Assembly (NCBI GenBank): GCA_020310875.1
Contig: MU260075.1
Location: forward strand, 634,001-698,000
Length of the DNA stretch: 64,000 nt
Direction of reading: 5' to 3'
Origin: Ceratopteris richardii
Lineage: Eukaryota > Streptophyta > Polypodiopsida > Polypodiales > Pteridaceae
Positions 38,321-50,447 of this stretch are shown here, piece by piece. Every line of letters starts with the position of its first letter. The stretch's first letter is position 1. The notes below the pieces were generated by a model. The model worked only from the letters and a program-made list of their open reading frames with translations, was not told the origin of the DNA and searched no databases. The position numbers and the translations under genes were made by a program.

Positions 38321-40578
38321 ATACCATCTCCACCATCACCTCCCATCCTGCCCTCCGAAACCCTCACTACCAGTATTCCTGAACAACCAGTAATAGCCAT
38401 TAGTGAAACTATACCACACACCACGACTTCTCCATCCTGCCCTTTACCTCCATCCACTAGTTCCAGCCAACTTCTTGAACCCCATATAGGCCACCCCGCC
38501 ACCGAGCAAACTATAATAGGTCACCCTTCATATTTCCCAGCCCTCGGACAGCCACTTGCCACTACCCAAATCTTAACACACTCATTCCCGTCTACCGATA
38601 CTATCCCTCTTTCCCAACCTCACACCACTGAGGCCCTCTGGACCTTCTCGAACCAACACCCATCACCCGACCTCCATTCTTAACAAGCCTTGTAAATATA
38701 CTTCAACAAATAGAGAATTATAATAAAAAGTCCCTTTCCCAACCCACCTCCCCCACATTCACTGCCACCACTAACACACCACCTACCATTCCCGTATTCA
38801 CGATTCACACTTCACACACCATCACGTCCGATCCTATGGACATTTCACCTTCCACAGGACCACTCACCACCACGTTTGTGTCAACATCACCACTTGTGAC
38901 TTCACGCACATCACCACACACACCCACTGTCAGCACAACATCCACTTTTCCCTTCCCCATTTCCCGACCCCTTGCATCTTTCACCTCCACTTCTGCATCC
39001 ACCTCATTCAGTCATGCATTGGACACCATGTTTGAAGCTGCTGCCCAGCTTAAGGAAGAATACAGATTATTGGAAGAAAACAATAAGGAGCTGTGTACTC
39101 TGTCCTCCCACCTCCAGGCACGGGACAATGCCTTGGAGTTAAGTAATACAACATTACAACACGAAGTGACCGCCCTCCAACAATCGAATGCAGAGCTGGA
39201 AGCCAAGTATACGGAGACGGGTAAGGCTATGGAGGAATAACTGAGAGATCAGCTAGCCCGTAACGCACGGTTACAAAGAAACATGGCTCTACTCCGACCA
39301 TACCTAGCGGCTGCCTAAGAAGAAAATAGGAGATTACAGCAACAAAATCAAGACAACCTCGAAGCCGCCATAGAGAATACTCCAGGGGCACCCATTGACC
39401 CTGCTAGCTTCCGGGCCGTCCCTTCAGAAAGCATACAACAAATCTTGGAAACCTATGCCAACCTCTTAGAAGCACATGATCAGCTGGTTGACCAAGTAAA
39501 AGAGCTACAGAGATCCCAAGTGCCTACACCACAACCACCAGAAGCTAAAAAGATGGTCCATGCAGCCACTTCTCTAGAGCCCGAATCTTCAACAACCAAT
39601 GAGGTACTTGAGCTACGATGACAAGTGGCAGAATTAAAGATCAAGTTGTTACAGTATGAACGACCCCCTTCTCCACCAGATCAACCACTAGAAGAAGAAG
39701 CAGTAATCATTCCAGTGGAGGAAACATTTGAAGACAACTATGAGCCTCAACCCCTTCCAAGAGGTAGAATCACAGAGGAAGGACAAGACACTTATGAAGA
39801 GCCCCCTTCGGCATGGATGAAACAGGTAGAAGAAATGGGGACAACTCAGGAGGAATGTATCTCCACTCAGATGCTAGCAATGAGGACCATTGAAGAAACC
39901 ATACTTCAATCAGAGTATTTCCGACACCTGGCCCCTAGAAGACTGATAACTAGTTCTGAATTACAATATAAACCCTATTTTGTATTATTGGCTGACTACA
40001 ACGCAGAAATCAAAAGAGTCACTAACAGGTACCCCACGTTCGCAACACAATTCGAACCAGAGGATATTCCAGAGGCAGCCAAAAAAGGGGCCATATTCCA
40101 ACCCATCTGGGGCAAAAGTTACTCGAAACCTATCCAAAAATGCTTAGAACATGGGACCACGCTCCCATGCATTTGAAGTATAACCCTTGTTTCGGACCAG
40201 TACAAAGGAGACGATCATGGAAAGCATTTGCTATAAAGGTTCAGAACAACGCGAATTGCAAACAATGGCTGAATTACCCCTCGATCGCACCACCAACAGG
40301 CACACCTATAGTAGCATATATGATAGCTACCATCAGACATTGGATGCCATGCCTCCACCCCATGCCAGATGTCGCCGCGCAGATGATGCTCAAAATTTTG
40401 GACATGATGCAAGTGGTGCTAAAGACTTTTCGAAATGTACGTAATATTCAGCCACCAATTCCAGGCTTCATCAACGGTAACTACGACTTACTTACTTACG
40501 GCTTCATCAACAGACATACTACAACAATACATTGATCAAACCGGGGAGCAGAGGTCTATCAGAGGCGACAGACGCTAG
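38321..40578 (+). pseudogene. ORF3 C-terminal half (Gypsy-2)
   Basis: A Pro/Ser/Thr-rich spacer of about 230 residues (38321-39010, frame broken near 38690), then the coiled coil EEYRLLEENNKELCTLSSHLQARDNALEL (39045 on), YERPPSPPDQPLEEEAV (39655), YEEPPSAWMKQVEEMG, and IAPPTGTPIVAYMIATIRHW (40140-40480). About 270 bases present in the 19939-21772 copy are deleted near 40490. The C-terminus RGDRR ends at TAG 40576-40578, which overlaps the polypurine tract. In-frame TAA/TGA at 39238, 39316 and 39619. Function unknown; the coiled coil suggests self-assembly. Confidence 0.7.
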
Positions 40579-40588
40579 GGGGGGAGAG
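40577..40588 (+). other. Polypurine tract of Gypsy-2
   Basis: AGGGGGGGAGAG directly before the LTR start; shared with the copy at 19928-19942. Confidence 0.9.
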
Positions 40589-41171
40589 TGTTGGCATCAT
40601 ATGGGAAGAAGCCAAGTATGGGCATGCATGCGGATCTAGCACTAAGGCAACCTATTAAAATTTTTCCAAACCTTACATCATTATAAAAGTGATTCTCATC
40701 ACTAGAAACCCTTGTAAATACCGTTTCATCTTTTTGTAGCTCCATTTTGTACAAGCTGAGGAGTCCTTGAGCTTGGGGAGCCTTAGAAGTAGTTGCCTGC
40801 CAATTTTCATATTTTTTAGATCTTGTTTGAGCCCTCAAATAAGCCCTGGAACCTAATTTTTAACTAGGCTAGACACTAGGTCTAGACAGGGCCAAAGCTA
40901 GTCAAAAACTATAAATAGAGCTAGAGAGCTCATTTTTGGGCTAGATTCTTGTAGTTTTGAGCTTGTATGAGAACTTTGTTGCAATAGGTGATTCCCTTGT
41001 CTTACTCTCTTTGTTCTTGCCGTGTGTGTGCGTGTGTGTGTGTGTATGTGTGTGCATGTTAGTGTGCTTCTCCCTCACACATTTGTGCCTTCACTTGCTC
41101 GAGGTCTTCATACCATCCTCATGTCTTCTTGGATTGACATTAAAGGAGGTGCTACTCATCACTGAGCTACA
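40589..41171 (+). repeat. 3' LTR of Gypsy-2 (583 bp)
   Basis: TGTTGGCATCATATGG ... CTGAGCTACA, matching the LTR at 19400-19927 on the other strand. Contains a GTGTGT run (about 41022-41056) and a TATA box. Confidence 0.92.
40910..40918 (+). promoter_or_regulatory. TATA box of Gypsy-2 LTR
   Basis: TATAAATAG, 321 bp into the LTR. Confidence 0.65.
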
Positions 41172-41522
41172 ATCTCATACACCACAAGCTTAGAAATGAA
41201 TTTGGAACCATAGACCTCTTACTCTTGCCCCTCATAATTTCTCCATGATTGCTCAAGTTTTTTTTTAATGCGATCATCGAGGAAGATACCTAGTTCGGTT
41301 CATTCGTGATGGTGAAGTGACAAGCAAGAAAATGGGAGATTTTCTTGTCATGCTTTGGGAAGGACATGTTTCAAGATTCATGATGTTCATGAAGATGAAG
41401 ATTGGCTCTTCCCGAGGATCAATGGAAGGATGTAGCTTGATGTGGAGATAAGTATTGTTTTCATTTCAATATTTGTTTTCCTCCATGCTTTCATGTAGAA
41501 TGCATTTTATTATCATTGAAGT
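41172..41522. other. Noncoding spacer between Gypsy-2 and Copia-D
   Basis: No gene, repeat or transposon end recognised. Confidence 0.5.
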
Positions 41523-41746
41523 TGTTGATATATTTACGTAATGATGTGTGTGAACACTCTAGGACCACCGGGGCACTTTTTTCCCTCTTTAGGAGGTTTT
41601 TTTCCCTCGGCTTGTATATATGCCTATTGCCCTAACGGGCTACCTATCTTTGTACATTCTAGTGGCAATACATTTAGTGTTGTGCTCCAAGATTCTTCTT
41701 CTTCCTTGTGCTGTTCGCATGCTTCCACAGACATCTAACTCCAACA
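41523..41746 (+). repeat. 5' LTR of Copia-D (224 bp)
   Basis: TGTTGATATATTTACG ... AACTCCAACA; the inner end is two bases before the primer site. Confidence 0.9.
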
Positions 41747-41748
41747 AT

Positions 41749-41759
41749 TGGTATCAGAG
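41749..41759 (+). other. Primer-binding site of Copia-D
   Basis: TGGTATCAGAG, complementary to the 3' end of plant initiator-Met tRNA. Confidence 0.92.
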
Positions 41760-42097
41760 TGTCGCCACTTCATCTAGGGCATCATCGACACCTCTTCGGT
41801 TGTAGTCTAAGAATCACATGAAATTTGGTAAGCATACTCAAGGTGTTTTAGAGATCAAAAAAACTTCTTTTTATGGTGCCAAAATCGCGGTCTGAGCTTG
41901 TTTCGGTCTTCAAACACACTGTCGTAGCGCTTGTGCAGGCTATTTCATCTTTTTGTGCCAAAGATATATACCAATTTTGGTTAGTCAGTATAAGTGTCTC
42001 AAAGTCTGCTACATGTTTAGCAAAAATCATCAGGGTACTTTTGTTCAACTTTTTCAGATACAATCATTTTTGTGCATCAGGGTATTTTAGTCAGTGG

Positions 42098-42858
42098 CCA
42101 TGGCTGAAAGCCGTGATGTATTTTGTATGTTAGCTATTAAGGATAAGTTGAATGGTACAAATTACCCATTGTGGGCTTATATGATGCATCATGTACTAGT
42201 CGCAAAAGGAATATGGAATATTGTGCAGGTGTTGAAAGACATCGTATTACACCTACAAATACATGTACTATAAATACAGGTACTGAAGTTGATGCAAATG
42301 GTGTCGAAGACAGTGATATTCTACAGATTCTTGTTCATGTTGTTGTTTCTGTTGCAACTATTGTATAGAAAATTCATTGGGATGGCAGAGATGGTCATGC
42401 ACATGCATTGATAGCTTTGTCTGTCAAACGTGCCATTATTCCTCACATTTGCTCTTGTAGAATAGCTAAGGATGCTTGGGATACACTTACCACATTGTAG
42501 GAGGCTAGGAATGAGGCTCGTGTTGCTTACCTCCGAAAATAGTTGGAGAGTGAGCACATGAATGAAGGTGATTCTATGGAAATTTTTCTAACAAAGATCA
42601 AGGATTTGAAGGAACAATTGATTTTTGCAGATGAAGTCCTTCTTGACAGTTCACTTGTGTAGACTGTTTTGAATGGTCTTCGGACTCATTTTAGAGTTTT
42701 GCTTCTACTCTTCATTTGATGTTGAAAGGAAATCCAAATGGCTTATAATTTGAAGAGTTAGTTTCTATTTTGTTGCAAGAAGACCAGTCTAGGAAATCTG
42801 CAAATGTTGCACATTCGAAAAGGAAGACAAAGATGAGAAGAAATTAGAAAAGCCAAAA
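42098..42858 (+). pseudogene. gag: Gag of Copia-D
   Basis: MAESRDVFCMLAIKDKLNGTNYPLWAYMMHHVL is the copia gag N-terminus. After a frameshift, a long frame contains HWDGRDGHAHALIALSVK, SCRIAKDAWDTL, SEHMNEGDSMEIFLTKIKDLKEQL and TVLNGL. It is broken by four in-frame stops, all TAG (42366, 42498, 42540, 42660), at least three at positions where Gln is expected. Dead copy. Confidence 0.85.
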
Positions 42859-43766
42859 TTGTTTTGGAAATACTATAAAGCAAATGATCACATCAATAAG
42901 AGCTGTCCAAAACTAGCTGCTAAAGAGGCAAAGAAGAAAGAGGTGGGGATGGTTGTTGCAGAGGCCTCTACACCAAAAATAGAGTCTGCTAATCTTGTGC
43001 AGGATGAAGAATGGGTGTTTACTATTATTTATAGTTTTGACCCATCTTCTCATGAGCGGTGCATGTCTAAAGTAGAATCAGATGTTTGATACTTTTATAG
43101 TGGATGGACCAAACATATTACCTTGCAACGTAGTTTCTTCTCTTCAATCGAGCTTGCCTCTACAGGGAATACTGTTACATGCGCCAACAACTCCTCTTAT
43201 CCTATTATGGGAGTTGGTAAGATCATTTTGACTACTGCTGATGGTAGTTCTTTCACTTTGTCAGATGCTTTATTTGTGCCAGGGATCAAGAAAAATCTGT
43301 TATTAGTTTCTACATTAGCCAAGATTGGCTTGGTTGTGAAATTTGTTGATGAAAAATGTATAGTTCATGATCTGTCAAATGGCGACATCATTATTTCTTT
43401 TGGCATTTTATGTCGTGGGCTGTATAAGCTCATAGACTATGAAAGTTCTGTAAATGATTCAACATGTGTAGTACATGATTCTCAAAGCTTTGGCATGCAG
43501 GCTTTGGTCATCTGAATTTTGCTAGTTTGCTACACCTGCAGAAATCGGAAATCGTGTCCTCTTCGCCCAAACTTGAGGCACGTGCAAAACATCTTTGTGA
43601 AGGATGTACTTTGGGCAACATGCAGCATTCCTCCTTTTCAAAAGATGATTCTGTTCAGGCTACTTAGAAATTGCAGGTTGTACATAGTGATGTCTCTAGT
43701 CCTATGTAGACACCTTTTTTTGGGAATTATCTTTACTTCGTGACTTTCATCAATGATTTTTCCAAG
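42859..43766 (+). pseudogene. Copia-D zinc knuckle, protease and start of integrase
   Basis: The knuckle reads W-KY-Y-KAND-H-INKS-C: the first two Cys of C-X2-C-X4-H-X4-C are Trp and Tyr. Protease reads YFYSGWTKHIT where FDSGCTKHM is expected, so the catalytic Asp is Tyr (43096-43098). Then GVGKIILTTADGSS, LFVPGIKKNLLLVS, and in shifted frames the pre-integrase zinc region (CEGCTLG) and integrase VTFINDFSK, cut at 43766 by the inserted element. Confidence 0.85.
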
Positions 43767-44491
43767 TGTTGGGTTATAAGGGTTGCCTACAATTTCTCTT
43801 ATGTAATGGTACCCAATAGTACTCATAAAAATACCCTTTTCTTGTATTTAGAAGTTGTGCCCATATGAACACTCTCCTAAGTTCTTTTTGATATTTCCCT
43901 TAGGCTATGGTATTGAAGCCTCCTTAATAAAATTCTTTTTTGCACACATATACAAAATCCCACGTAGAAGAATTCCCCACGCTTTTATTTTCTTAGAGTG
44001 GGTTGTTAGAAGGAATATTTGCAAGATTTAGAAAGATATGAGCACATGTTCCCTTTTTGAATTTTCAAAAGGAACACATGGGGAATTGTGCTTAGCTTAT
44101 ATATAGAGACTTATTTTTGTAAAGAAGGGAGCTTTTGGTCGACGTGCTCTCATGTAATATCTCTTATGAATGGAAGAAGGCTCTCTTTTACTCCAAGACT
44201 ATTTATATTTATGTATTGTGTCTTTGTGAGTGTGTGAGAGTGAGGTGTGTGTGTGCCTATGCATGTCTCTCCTTTGTGTGAGTAGAGTAGTTGCTTTGCT
44301 TGTATTTTCCCCATGGACTAGGATCCTTGACTCCCTATTCTCCATGTTTTCAAGCATGTGGCATAGCATGGGGTTGATGCCAATGGCTTGAACATGTTGG
44401 AGGTAGGGGTGGATGAGAGGAGAGTCACTCTTGAGCCTTCCTTCTTGCTTCCATGCAAGGTGGTGAGGGTTTTGGTCTTCTACTACTACAA
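43767..44491 (+). repeat. Left inverted arm
   Basis: Matches 53358-54088 on the opposite strand. TATATATAG at 44098-44106 points inward. The match ends at CTACTACTACAA. Confidence 0.88.
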
Positions 44492-46534
44492 CTACCCAAG
44501 GAAAAGAGTCACAATATGCCAATCTTCTACTGTCCTGCAAACTTCCATTATCTGCTCCAAATGATAGCAGGGCCATGAATTCAAACATGAACGTGAACAA
44601 TCACATATGTCAACCATATGAAATCACTATCTTCTTTTCCATTAAAGATAAGTGAACACAAATAAACACGACAGAACATATGAAGAAAGCTTAGTGAGTT
44701 ATGAACTTTCAATAGTAGTAGCTCTCTACATAAGATCAACCAACAAACCCGAGCCACCATCAACTTTTGTGTCAACCTGTAACACTCAGGATAGATTCAT
44801 GATGAGCAATTAGAATGAAGATTTTCATCTCATGTTGGAGGAAATCAAAGACTAGCCCAATGCATCCATGAACACAAAAAAAAAACATTCAACTTTTTCA
44901 ATGATTCCTATAGGTGACATGCAACAACCAAAAGGAATGCCTGATTTTAGCATTCCCATAATTCCAATGTGTCCTTGCCAATGTAAGTGTTGTGAGCTAC
45001 CCCACCTAAGGAAGCATTCTACTCCTGCCAAGCTCAAATTGAAATAGTAATGGAAAGTTTAAGGGTTTGTACATATGTGACCATGGTAAGACAAAAATGG
45101 TAAGAAGTTATAACTTCTTTTCATAATCATGTCAACATTAAACCCTGTACTCAATCCTTCATTCGATCATCCCCCTGTGTTGTTAGTGATTAGTCTTTTA
45201 TGTCAATTGGGCCTTCATGCCTATGGTCCTTTGGCTCAACAAAAAAGAGCAAGAGAAATCATGGTCTGAGGCAGAGGCATTTCTATGAGTTTCAAGCCAA
45301 GACCTGCTTGGGTATGGAAGTGAATAAACTAGGCAGAGTAGAGGAGTCATTCGTGTATAGATGCCAAAGTAGGAACCTGACTTCATCACATCCAACATCT
45401 TGGAATGTGCTGATACTTATTACTGCTATCATCCGAAATGTGTGGACATGATGCTCATGGAAAGGTAGTCACCTAAACCCCCAATAAACCACAGAAAAAA
45501 GGTGGCAAAAAAATATCATGCTAGTCGAGAGTTAAGGCTCTTGTTCCTCATGAAGATCATTGTACTTATAAGAGAATGAGAGGATGGTAGCAACCATGCT
45601 TCCAGATGTTTCCCGCATAATGTGGCACCACTAGTCAAGCAAATAAGAGATTGCATTTAAGGCCATAAATCATCTATAGTTAGGAGAGAAGAACAAAACA
45701 TTGAAGCCAAGAACAACAAGCATATCCAAAAAGTGTTGTTATAATAACAACACCAGTCAACATATTAGCACTGCACCAAGTATACGTTTATCAAAACAAA
45801 GTCACCTTGTTTAACGATCAAAATTCACGAAACCGATTTGAGCACAACACTTGCAGAGGTGAATAGGGCATGCATGAATCCATGGTCCGACTTTGCAAGC
45901 ATTCTTATGCAAATAAAAAAAATGCCAGTTTTAATTATTCAAACAATACAGAAGTCCTTTGATCATTCCTATAAAGGGGGAACCGAATTTCGGAGCCTGC
46001 ATTCATACTTGAGGAAGTGCCCATAAGGTGTTGGGGAAGGGAAGTTGGAATCCAAAACATAATCTTTTATACAATCCCAACCTCAGTGATCCGAGACTTA
46101 AAGGTTTGATGCTACCAAACATAGTTCATAACTTCACTACTTATGATCGGGATATATCGTATGTTGAATGGGGCTTCAACAACTAGAGTCGCATGCCATA
46201 TAATCGAGTTTATGGTAACAAAAACTTCAACATTTGATCATGAACATAAAAGGTAAAAAACATGGGTGATAAAAAAATCATGTGAGCTAGGTGTTCAATC
46301 ACATCATGCAATTGATCAGCTAATTTCATATAGCCACATAACTTACTTTAATAGTGAATGTCCCAACAACCATAACTACAACAGACTTGCAGTGGCCCTT
46401 GTCAAGGAAAACTTTGAGATTTATTCTCTTGGGGAAACACATGAAAGAACCCCCTGGGTGATGTTTAACCCTCACTTGACAGTGTGCGTCCGAGTTTGAG
46501 TCTCACCCCAAACATGAGATCATCTTCCCAAAGA
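44492..46534. other. Interior of the inverted-arm element, no gene recognised
   Basis: AT-rich, no long frame and no transposon protein. Could be captured genomic DNA. Bases 46530-46534 (AAAGA) are the left target duplication of Copia-C. Confidence 0.5.
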
Positions 46535-47649
46535 TGTTGGGAGAGATGGTTGGATACACTCAAGAGATTGAGTTGAAGCTGCTAGACCTGCTTTGCTCCA
46601 GCCCTCCTTAGCTTTAGATATGCTTAGTAAACTTGCTTAGCTTCCAAATGATACCAAGAAAGCATATATGTACTTTGCAAATGATATGTGTAATGATCAA
46701 ATCAAAACAGATAACTTGAGACTTCAAAAAACAAGAAAAACTTGCTATTTTTGTAGTGACACCTGCTCAGTCTTTCACTCAGTGTGACCAGTACACTTAC
46801 AATTGATCAAATTCCTTCTGGAAATGCTCAGTGACACCTGCTCAGTCTTTCACTCAGTGTGACTAGTACACTTACAAGCTACCATTTGCAAGTGGAATGA
46901 GAAGAAATGACAAACTATACTCTGAGAAAGAAGTTTAGCAAAATTATATGTACCCCCAACTTTTTAGGAACACTGCAGCAGAATACCAGAGGTCACTTCG
47001 AGCAAGATTTCTCCAAGATGGCTGATCCAATTGACTTCAAAATTTGTAGGCTTGTAGAAGACTTTGAGCTGAATCCAATGTGTTTTGAATCACTTGATTT
47101 GGTTCTGTAGATCCTGAGATATGCTTCTTTGAAGTTGACAGACTTCGAGATTATGACTCAGAGAAAACCAGAGATAGTGAATGTAAATCTTTCTATTAGT
47201 TCACATGAATGTACAATCTCATTGGCTTGATAGATGTAGCCTAATGAGTTGGAGATGTGTAGGCTATAGTGTAGCACTCACACACTCAAAGATAATGAAG
47301 AATGGAGCTCGGAAGTTCACACGCTCTACCGCGAGTTTTTTACATGACTTTTTATATGTGATGGAGATACATTTGAATTTCAAATTCAAACTAAGGCTCC
47401 CTAGAATCTCTCCTCTAAAAGTAGGGAGATATTCTCTCCATTTAGTCCTCTAAAATTCCACGACTAATCAAGTAGGTGTACTCATACATGAGATGCCAAG
47501 TCATATAGACTTTTACAATGGGTAAAGAGGTAAGAACTTATAAGCATAAGTTCACATGGTCCTTTCTTCAAGTGAATTAAACTTCCAAGGCTTCAACACT
47601 AAATTTCCAAGGTTCCAAGCCAAGTGTGAAGGCTTGAAATGCACCAACA
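46535..47649 (-). repeat. 3' LTR of Copia-C (1115 bp)
   Basis: Minus strand TGTTGGTGCATTTC ... TCTCCCAACA. It holds a partial internal duplication (GACACCTGCTCAGTCTTTC at about 46749 and 46831) that the 5' LTR lacks. Confidence 0.95.
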
Positions 47650-47662
47650 GCTCCCCCTCAAG
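47650..47662 (-). other. Polypurine tract of Copia-C
   Basis: Minus strand GAGGGGGAGC next to the LTR start, the same as in Copia-A. Confidence 0.85.
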
Positions 47663-47690
47663 CCAAGCACTTTGGCTTAAGTCTTCATCT

Positions 47691-50447
47691 TTAGTCTTCA
47701 ATCACATCTTGCAATCCAATCATGGATTTAAATCTGCATAGCTTGTTTCCATCCAATGCTTTAGTGAGTAAATCTGCACATTGCATATTAGTAGACACAT
47801 AAGTCAACTGAATCTCTTTGCTCAGTAACTTCTCTCTCACATAGTGGTAATGAACCTCTATGTGTTTGGTTCTAGCATGATATATTGGATTAGCTGCAAG
47901 GTGAAGAGAGCTTGTGTTATCTCCAAAGATAATTGGAGGTCTAGTGTATAGACCTAACTCTGTATACAAGAGCTTCAACCAGATAGCTTCTTGAGTGGCA
48001 TTGGCAAGCCCTCTATACTCTGCTCCAGTGGATGACAATGCCACTGTAGGTTGCTTCTTGGCTGACCAAGAAATAGGTTTATCTCCTGCAAAACAAATGT
48101 AACCTGATGTGCTCCTCCTATCATCCTTGCATCCTGCCCAATCTACATCTGAATATACTTTAATGTCAATATCTGATGTATAAGGAAAGTACAAACCATG
48201 GCTTTGAGTTCCTTTGAGGTACTTCAAGATTTTCTTTGCTGCCTCTAGGTGAGGTACCCTTGGTTTGTGCATGAATTGACTTAGCACACTAACTCCATAT
48301 GCTATGTCAATTCTTGTCAAGGTAGCATAATTCAAACTACCTACCATGCTTTGATATCCTGTAATGTCTTGTATTTCATCCCCTTCATGAGCACTTAGCT
48401 TTAGGTTGACCTCCATTGGAGTAGTTGAGACTTTAGCATCCTGCAAGCCAAACTTCTTGACCATATCCTGTACATACTTCTTTTGAGTGATATATATACC
48501 TGAGTTGGTGTAGACTAACTCAAGACCTAAGAAGTACTTCAATAATCCAAGATCATTAATCTTGAACTCTTTCATCATCTGTCCTTTGATGTGTCTAATC
48601 CCATTGACATCATTGCCTGTAATGATGATGTCATCAACATAAACACACAAGTAGATTACCTCTGTACTACTTCTCTTTATGAACAGAGAAGTGTCAGCTT
48701 TGCTCATCACAAATCCTTGGTCTTGGAGGTAGGTTGTCAACCTGTAATTCCATGCTCTAGGTGCCTGCTTCAATCCATATAGAGCCTTCTTCAATTTACA
48801 AACATAGTTTACCTTCTTGGGATCTTCATAGCCAGGTGGTTGTGACATGTAGACTTCTTCAGATATCCATCCATTCAAGAAAGCATTCTTGACATCTAAT
48901 TGGTACATGTTCCAATTCTTGGATGCAGCTACACTCACCAATATTCTGATAGTTGGCATCTTAGCCACAGGAGAAAATGTCTCCTCATAATCAATGCCTT
49001 GGGTTTGTGCAAAACCCTTGGCAACCAACCTAGCTTTGTACCTGTTTATTGTTCCATCAGAATTCCTCTTTAGCTTGTAGATCCATCTCGATCCTATCAC
49101 CTTCATAGAGTCCTTCTTGGGTACCAAGTCCCAAGTATCACTCTCCTTGAGAGCTTCCATTTCTTCATCCATAGCTCCTTTCCATTTTGGTTTGGTGATT
49201 GCTTCTTCATAGGTACCTGGTTCTTCATTCAACAAATCCTTTGCAAGATATACAGAATGTTTAGTTACAAGTGATGTGTCATACCCAAATCTGATTGGTT
49301 TTTTGCTTTCTCTCTGAGATCTTCTAATAGATTGATTTGAGGATTCTGGAATATCCTCTAGTTGCTTCATCTTCATCTTCCCTTTGGACTTCCATGCTTT
49401 GAACTCCTCAAGATTGATAGTGTCATCATCCTCTGAGCTTGGATCTTCTCCATTGCTTGGTTCCTCTTTGATTAGCTTTGGGAATTCTTCTTGCAAGTCA
49501 TAGGGTAGACTAACCTTCTGGCATTCATTCTCATACCATGAGTCATTCTCATCAAAGATGACATCTCTGCTTACCTTGAAGCCTTTGTTTGTTGGGTTGT
49601 AGAATCTGTATCCCTTTTGGTTCAAATCATAACCAATGAAGATACATTTTTCAGCTTTAGGATCTAGCTTTCCCCTTACCTGTGAGGGAATATGCACATA
49701 TGCTACACAACCAAAGATTTTGCAATGATCCAGAGAAGGTCTCTTACCATGCCAAGCTTCATATAGTGTCATGCCATCAAGTGATTTGGATGGCAACCTA
49801 TTGATGAGATAGGTGGCAGTAGATACACTCTCTGCCCAAAGATAATTTGGCAATTTCTTTTCATTAAGCATAGACCTAGCTGTTTCTACAATGAGTCTAT
49901 TCCTTCTTTCAGCTACCCCATTTTGTTCAGGTGAGTACCTTGTAGTTATCTCCCTTTTGATGCCTCTTTCCTGCAAGAAATCTTCAAACTCATTGGAGAA
50001 GTACTCTCCTCCTCCATCTGACCTTAGCCTCTTCAAGCTTCTTCCTGTTTGGTTTTCAACAAGTGCAAGATACCTCTTGAAGCAATTAAACACTTCATCT
50101 TTATGCTTCATAAAGTATAAGATAGTCCACCTGCTATAGTCATCAATGAAGGACACATAATACCTTGATCCTGAAATGGAAGAGTCCTTGCTAGGTCCCC
50201 AAACATCTGTGTGTACCAAGTCTAGATAGTCTTCATGCATGAAACCTTTCTTTGAATAGGGCAACCTGTGAGACTTACCAAACTGACATGCTCCACACTT
50301 ATAAATCATGTGTTGCTTGGATACATTAGGTATCCCAAGCACACATTGATCCCTGCACATTTGCTTTAGGGTTCTTTCACCTATGTGGCCTAACCTCTTG
50401 TGCCATATTTCTAACTCTGAAAGTGTTTGATCCTTGTAATAAAGCAA
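47691..50447 (-). CDS. pol: Copia-C integrase, reverse transcriptase and RNase H
   Basis: 918 codons without a stop. Pre-integrase [19 protein letters not shown] and [14 protein letters not shown]; integrase [25 protein letters not shown] (Asp), [13 protein letters not shown] (Asp) and [10 protein letters not shown] (Glu); [56 protein letters not shown] and [12 protein letters not shown]; RNase [39 protein letters not shown] and [33 protein letters not shown]. The RNase H Glu usually seen in SSTEAEY is Gly here (48024-48026). True coding begins near 50440, after a frameshift from the gag frame. Confidence 0.96.
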   Translation of the reverse strand: MLYYKDQTLSELEIWHKRLGHIGERTLKQMCRDQCVLGIPNVSKQHMIYKCGACQFGKSHRLPYSKKGFMHEDYLDLVHTDVWGPSKDSSISGSRYYVSFIDDYSRWTILYFMKHKDEVFNCFKRYLALVENQTGRSLKRLRSDGGGEYFSNEFEDFLQERGIKREITTRYSPEQNGVAERRNRLIVETARSMLNEKKLPNYLWAESVSTATYLINRLPSKSLDGMTLYEAWHGKRPSLDHCKIFGCVAYVHIPSQVRGKLDPKAEKCIFIGYDLNQKGYRFYNPTNKGFKVSRDVIFDENDSWYENECQKVSLPYDLQEEFPKLIKEEPSNGEDPSSEDDDTINLEEFKAWKSKGKMKMKQLEDIPESSNQSIRRSQRESKKPIRFGYDTSLVTKHSVYLAKDLLNEEPGTYEEAITKPKWKGAMDEEMEALKESDTWDLVPKKDSMKVIGSRWIYKLKRNSDGTINRYKARLVAKGFAQTQGIDYEETFSPVAKMPTIRILVSVAASKNWNMYQLDVKNAFLNGWISEEVYMSQPPGYEDPKKVNYVCKLKKALYGLKQAPRAWNYRLTTYLQDQGFVMSKADTSLFIKRSSTEVIYLCVYVDDIIITGNDVNGIRHIKGQMMKEFKINDLGLLKYFLGLELVYTNSGIYITQKKYVQDMVKKFGLQDAKVSTTPMEVNLKLSAHEGDEIQDITGYQSMVGSLNYATLTRIDIAYGVSVLSQFMHKPRVPHLEAAKKILKYLKGTQSHGLYFPYTSDIDIKVYSDVDWAGCKDDRRSTSGYICFAGDKPISWSAKKQPTVALSSTGAEYRGLANATQEAIWLKLLYTELGLYTRPPIIFGDNTSSLHLAANPIYHARTKHIEVHYHYVREKLLSKEIQLTYVSTNMQCADLLTKALDGNKLCRFKSMIGLQDVIED

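Larger units (their letters stand above)
27534..41171 (+). mobile_element. Gypsy-2: large Ty3/gypsy element with long 3' ORF
   Basis: Gag, protease 1, RT, RNase H, H2C2 module 1, TGA, H2C2 module 2, integrase, protease 2, Trp-repeat region, ORF3, polypurine tract, 3' LTR: at least 13.6 kb. Same architecture as Gypsy-1, but the proteins are clearly diverged, so these are two families of one lineage. The 5' LTR is missing. Many stops and frameshifts: not autonomous. Confidence 0.93.

Noticed and set aside
36794..40578. ORF3 as an envelope gene
   Set aside because: I see no signal peptide, no hydrophobic membrane segment and no glycoprotein-like Cys pattern; a coiled coil alone is not enough.
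41749..41759. Part of a tRNA gene
   Set aside because: Only the 11-base complement of the initiator-Met tRNA 3' end is present; it is a primer-binding site.
44199..46500. Small open frames inside the inverted-arm element as host genes
   Set aside because: All are short, without recognisable motifs, and none keeps a frame across a plausible exon structure that I can see.
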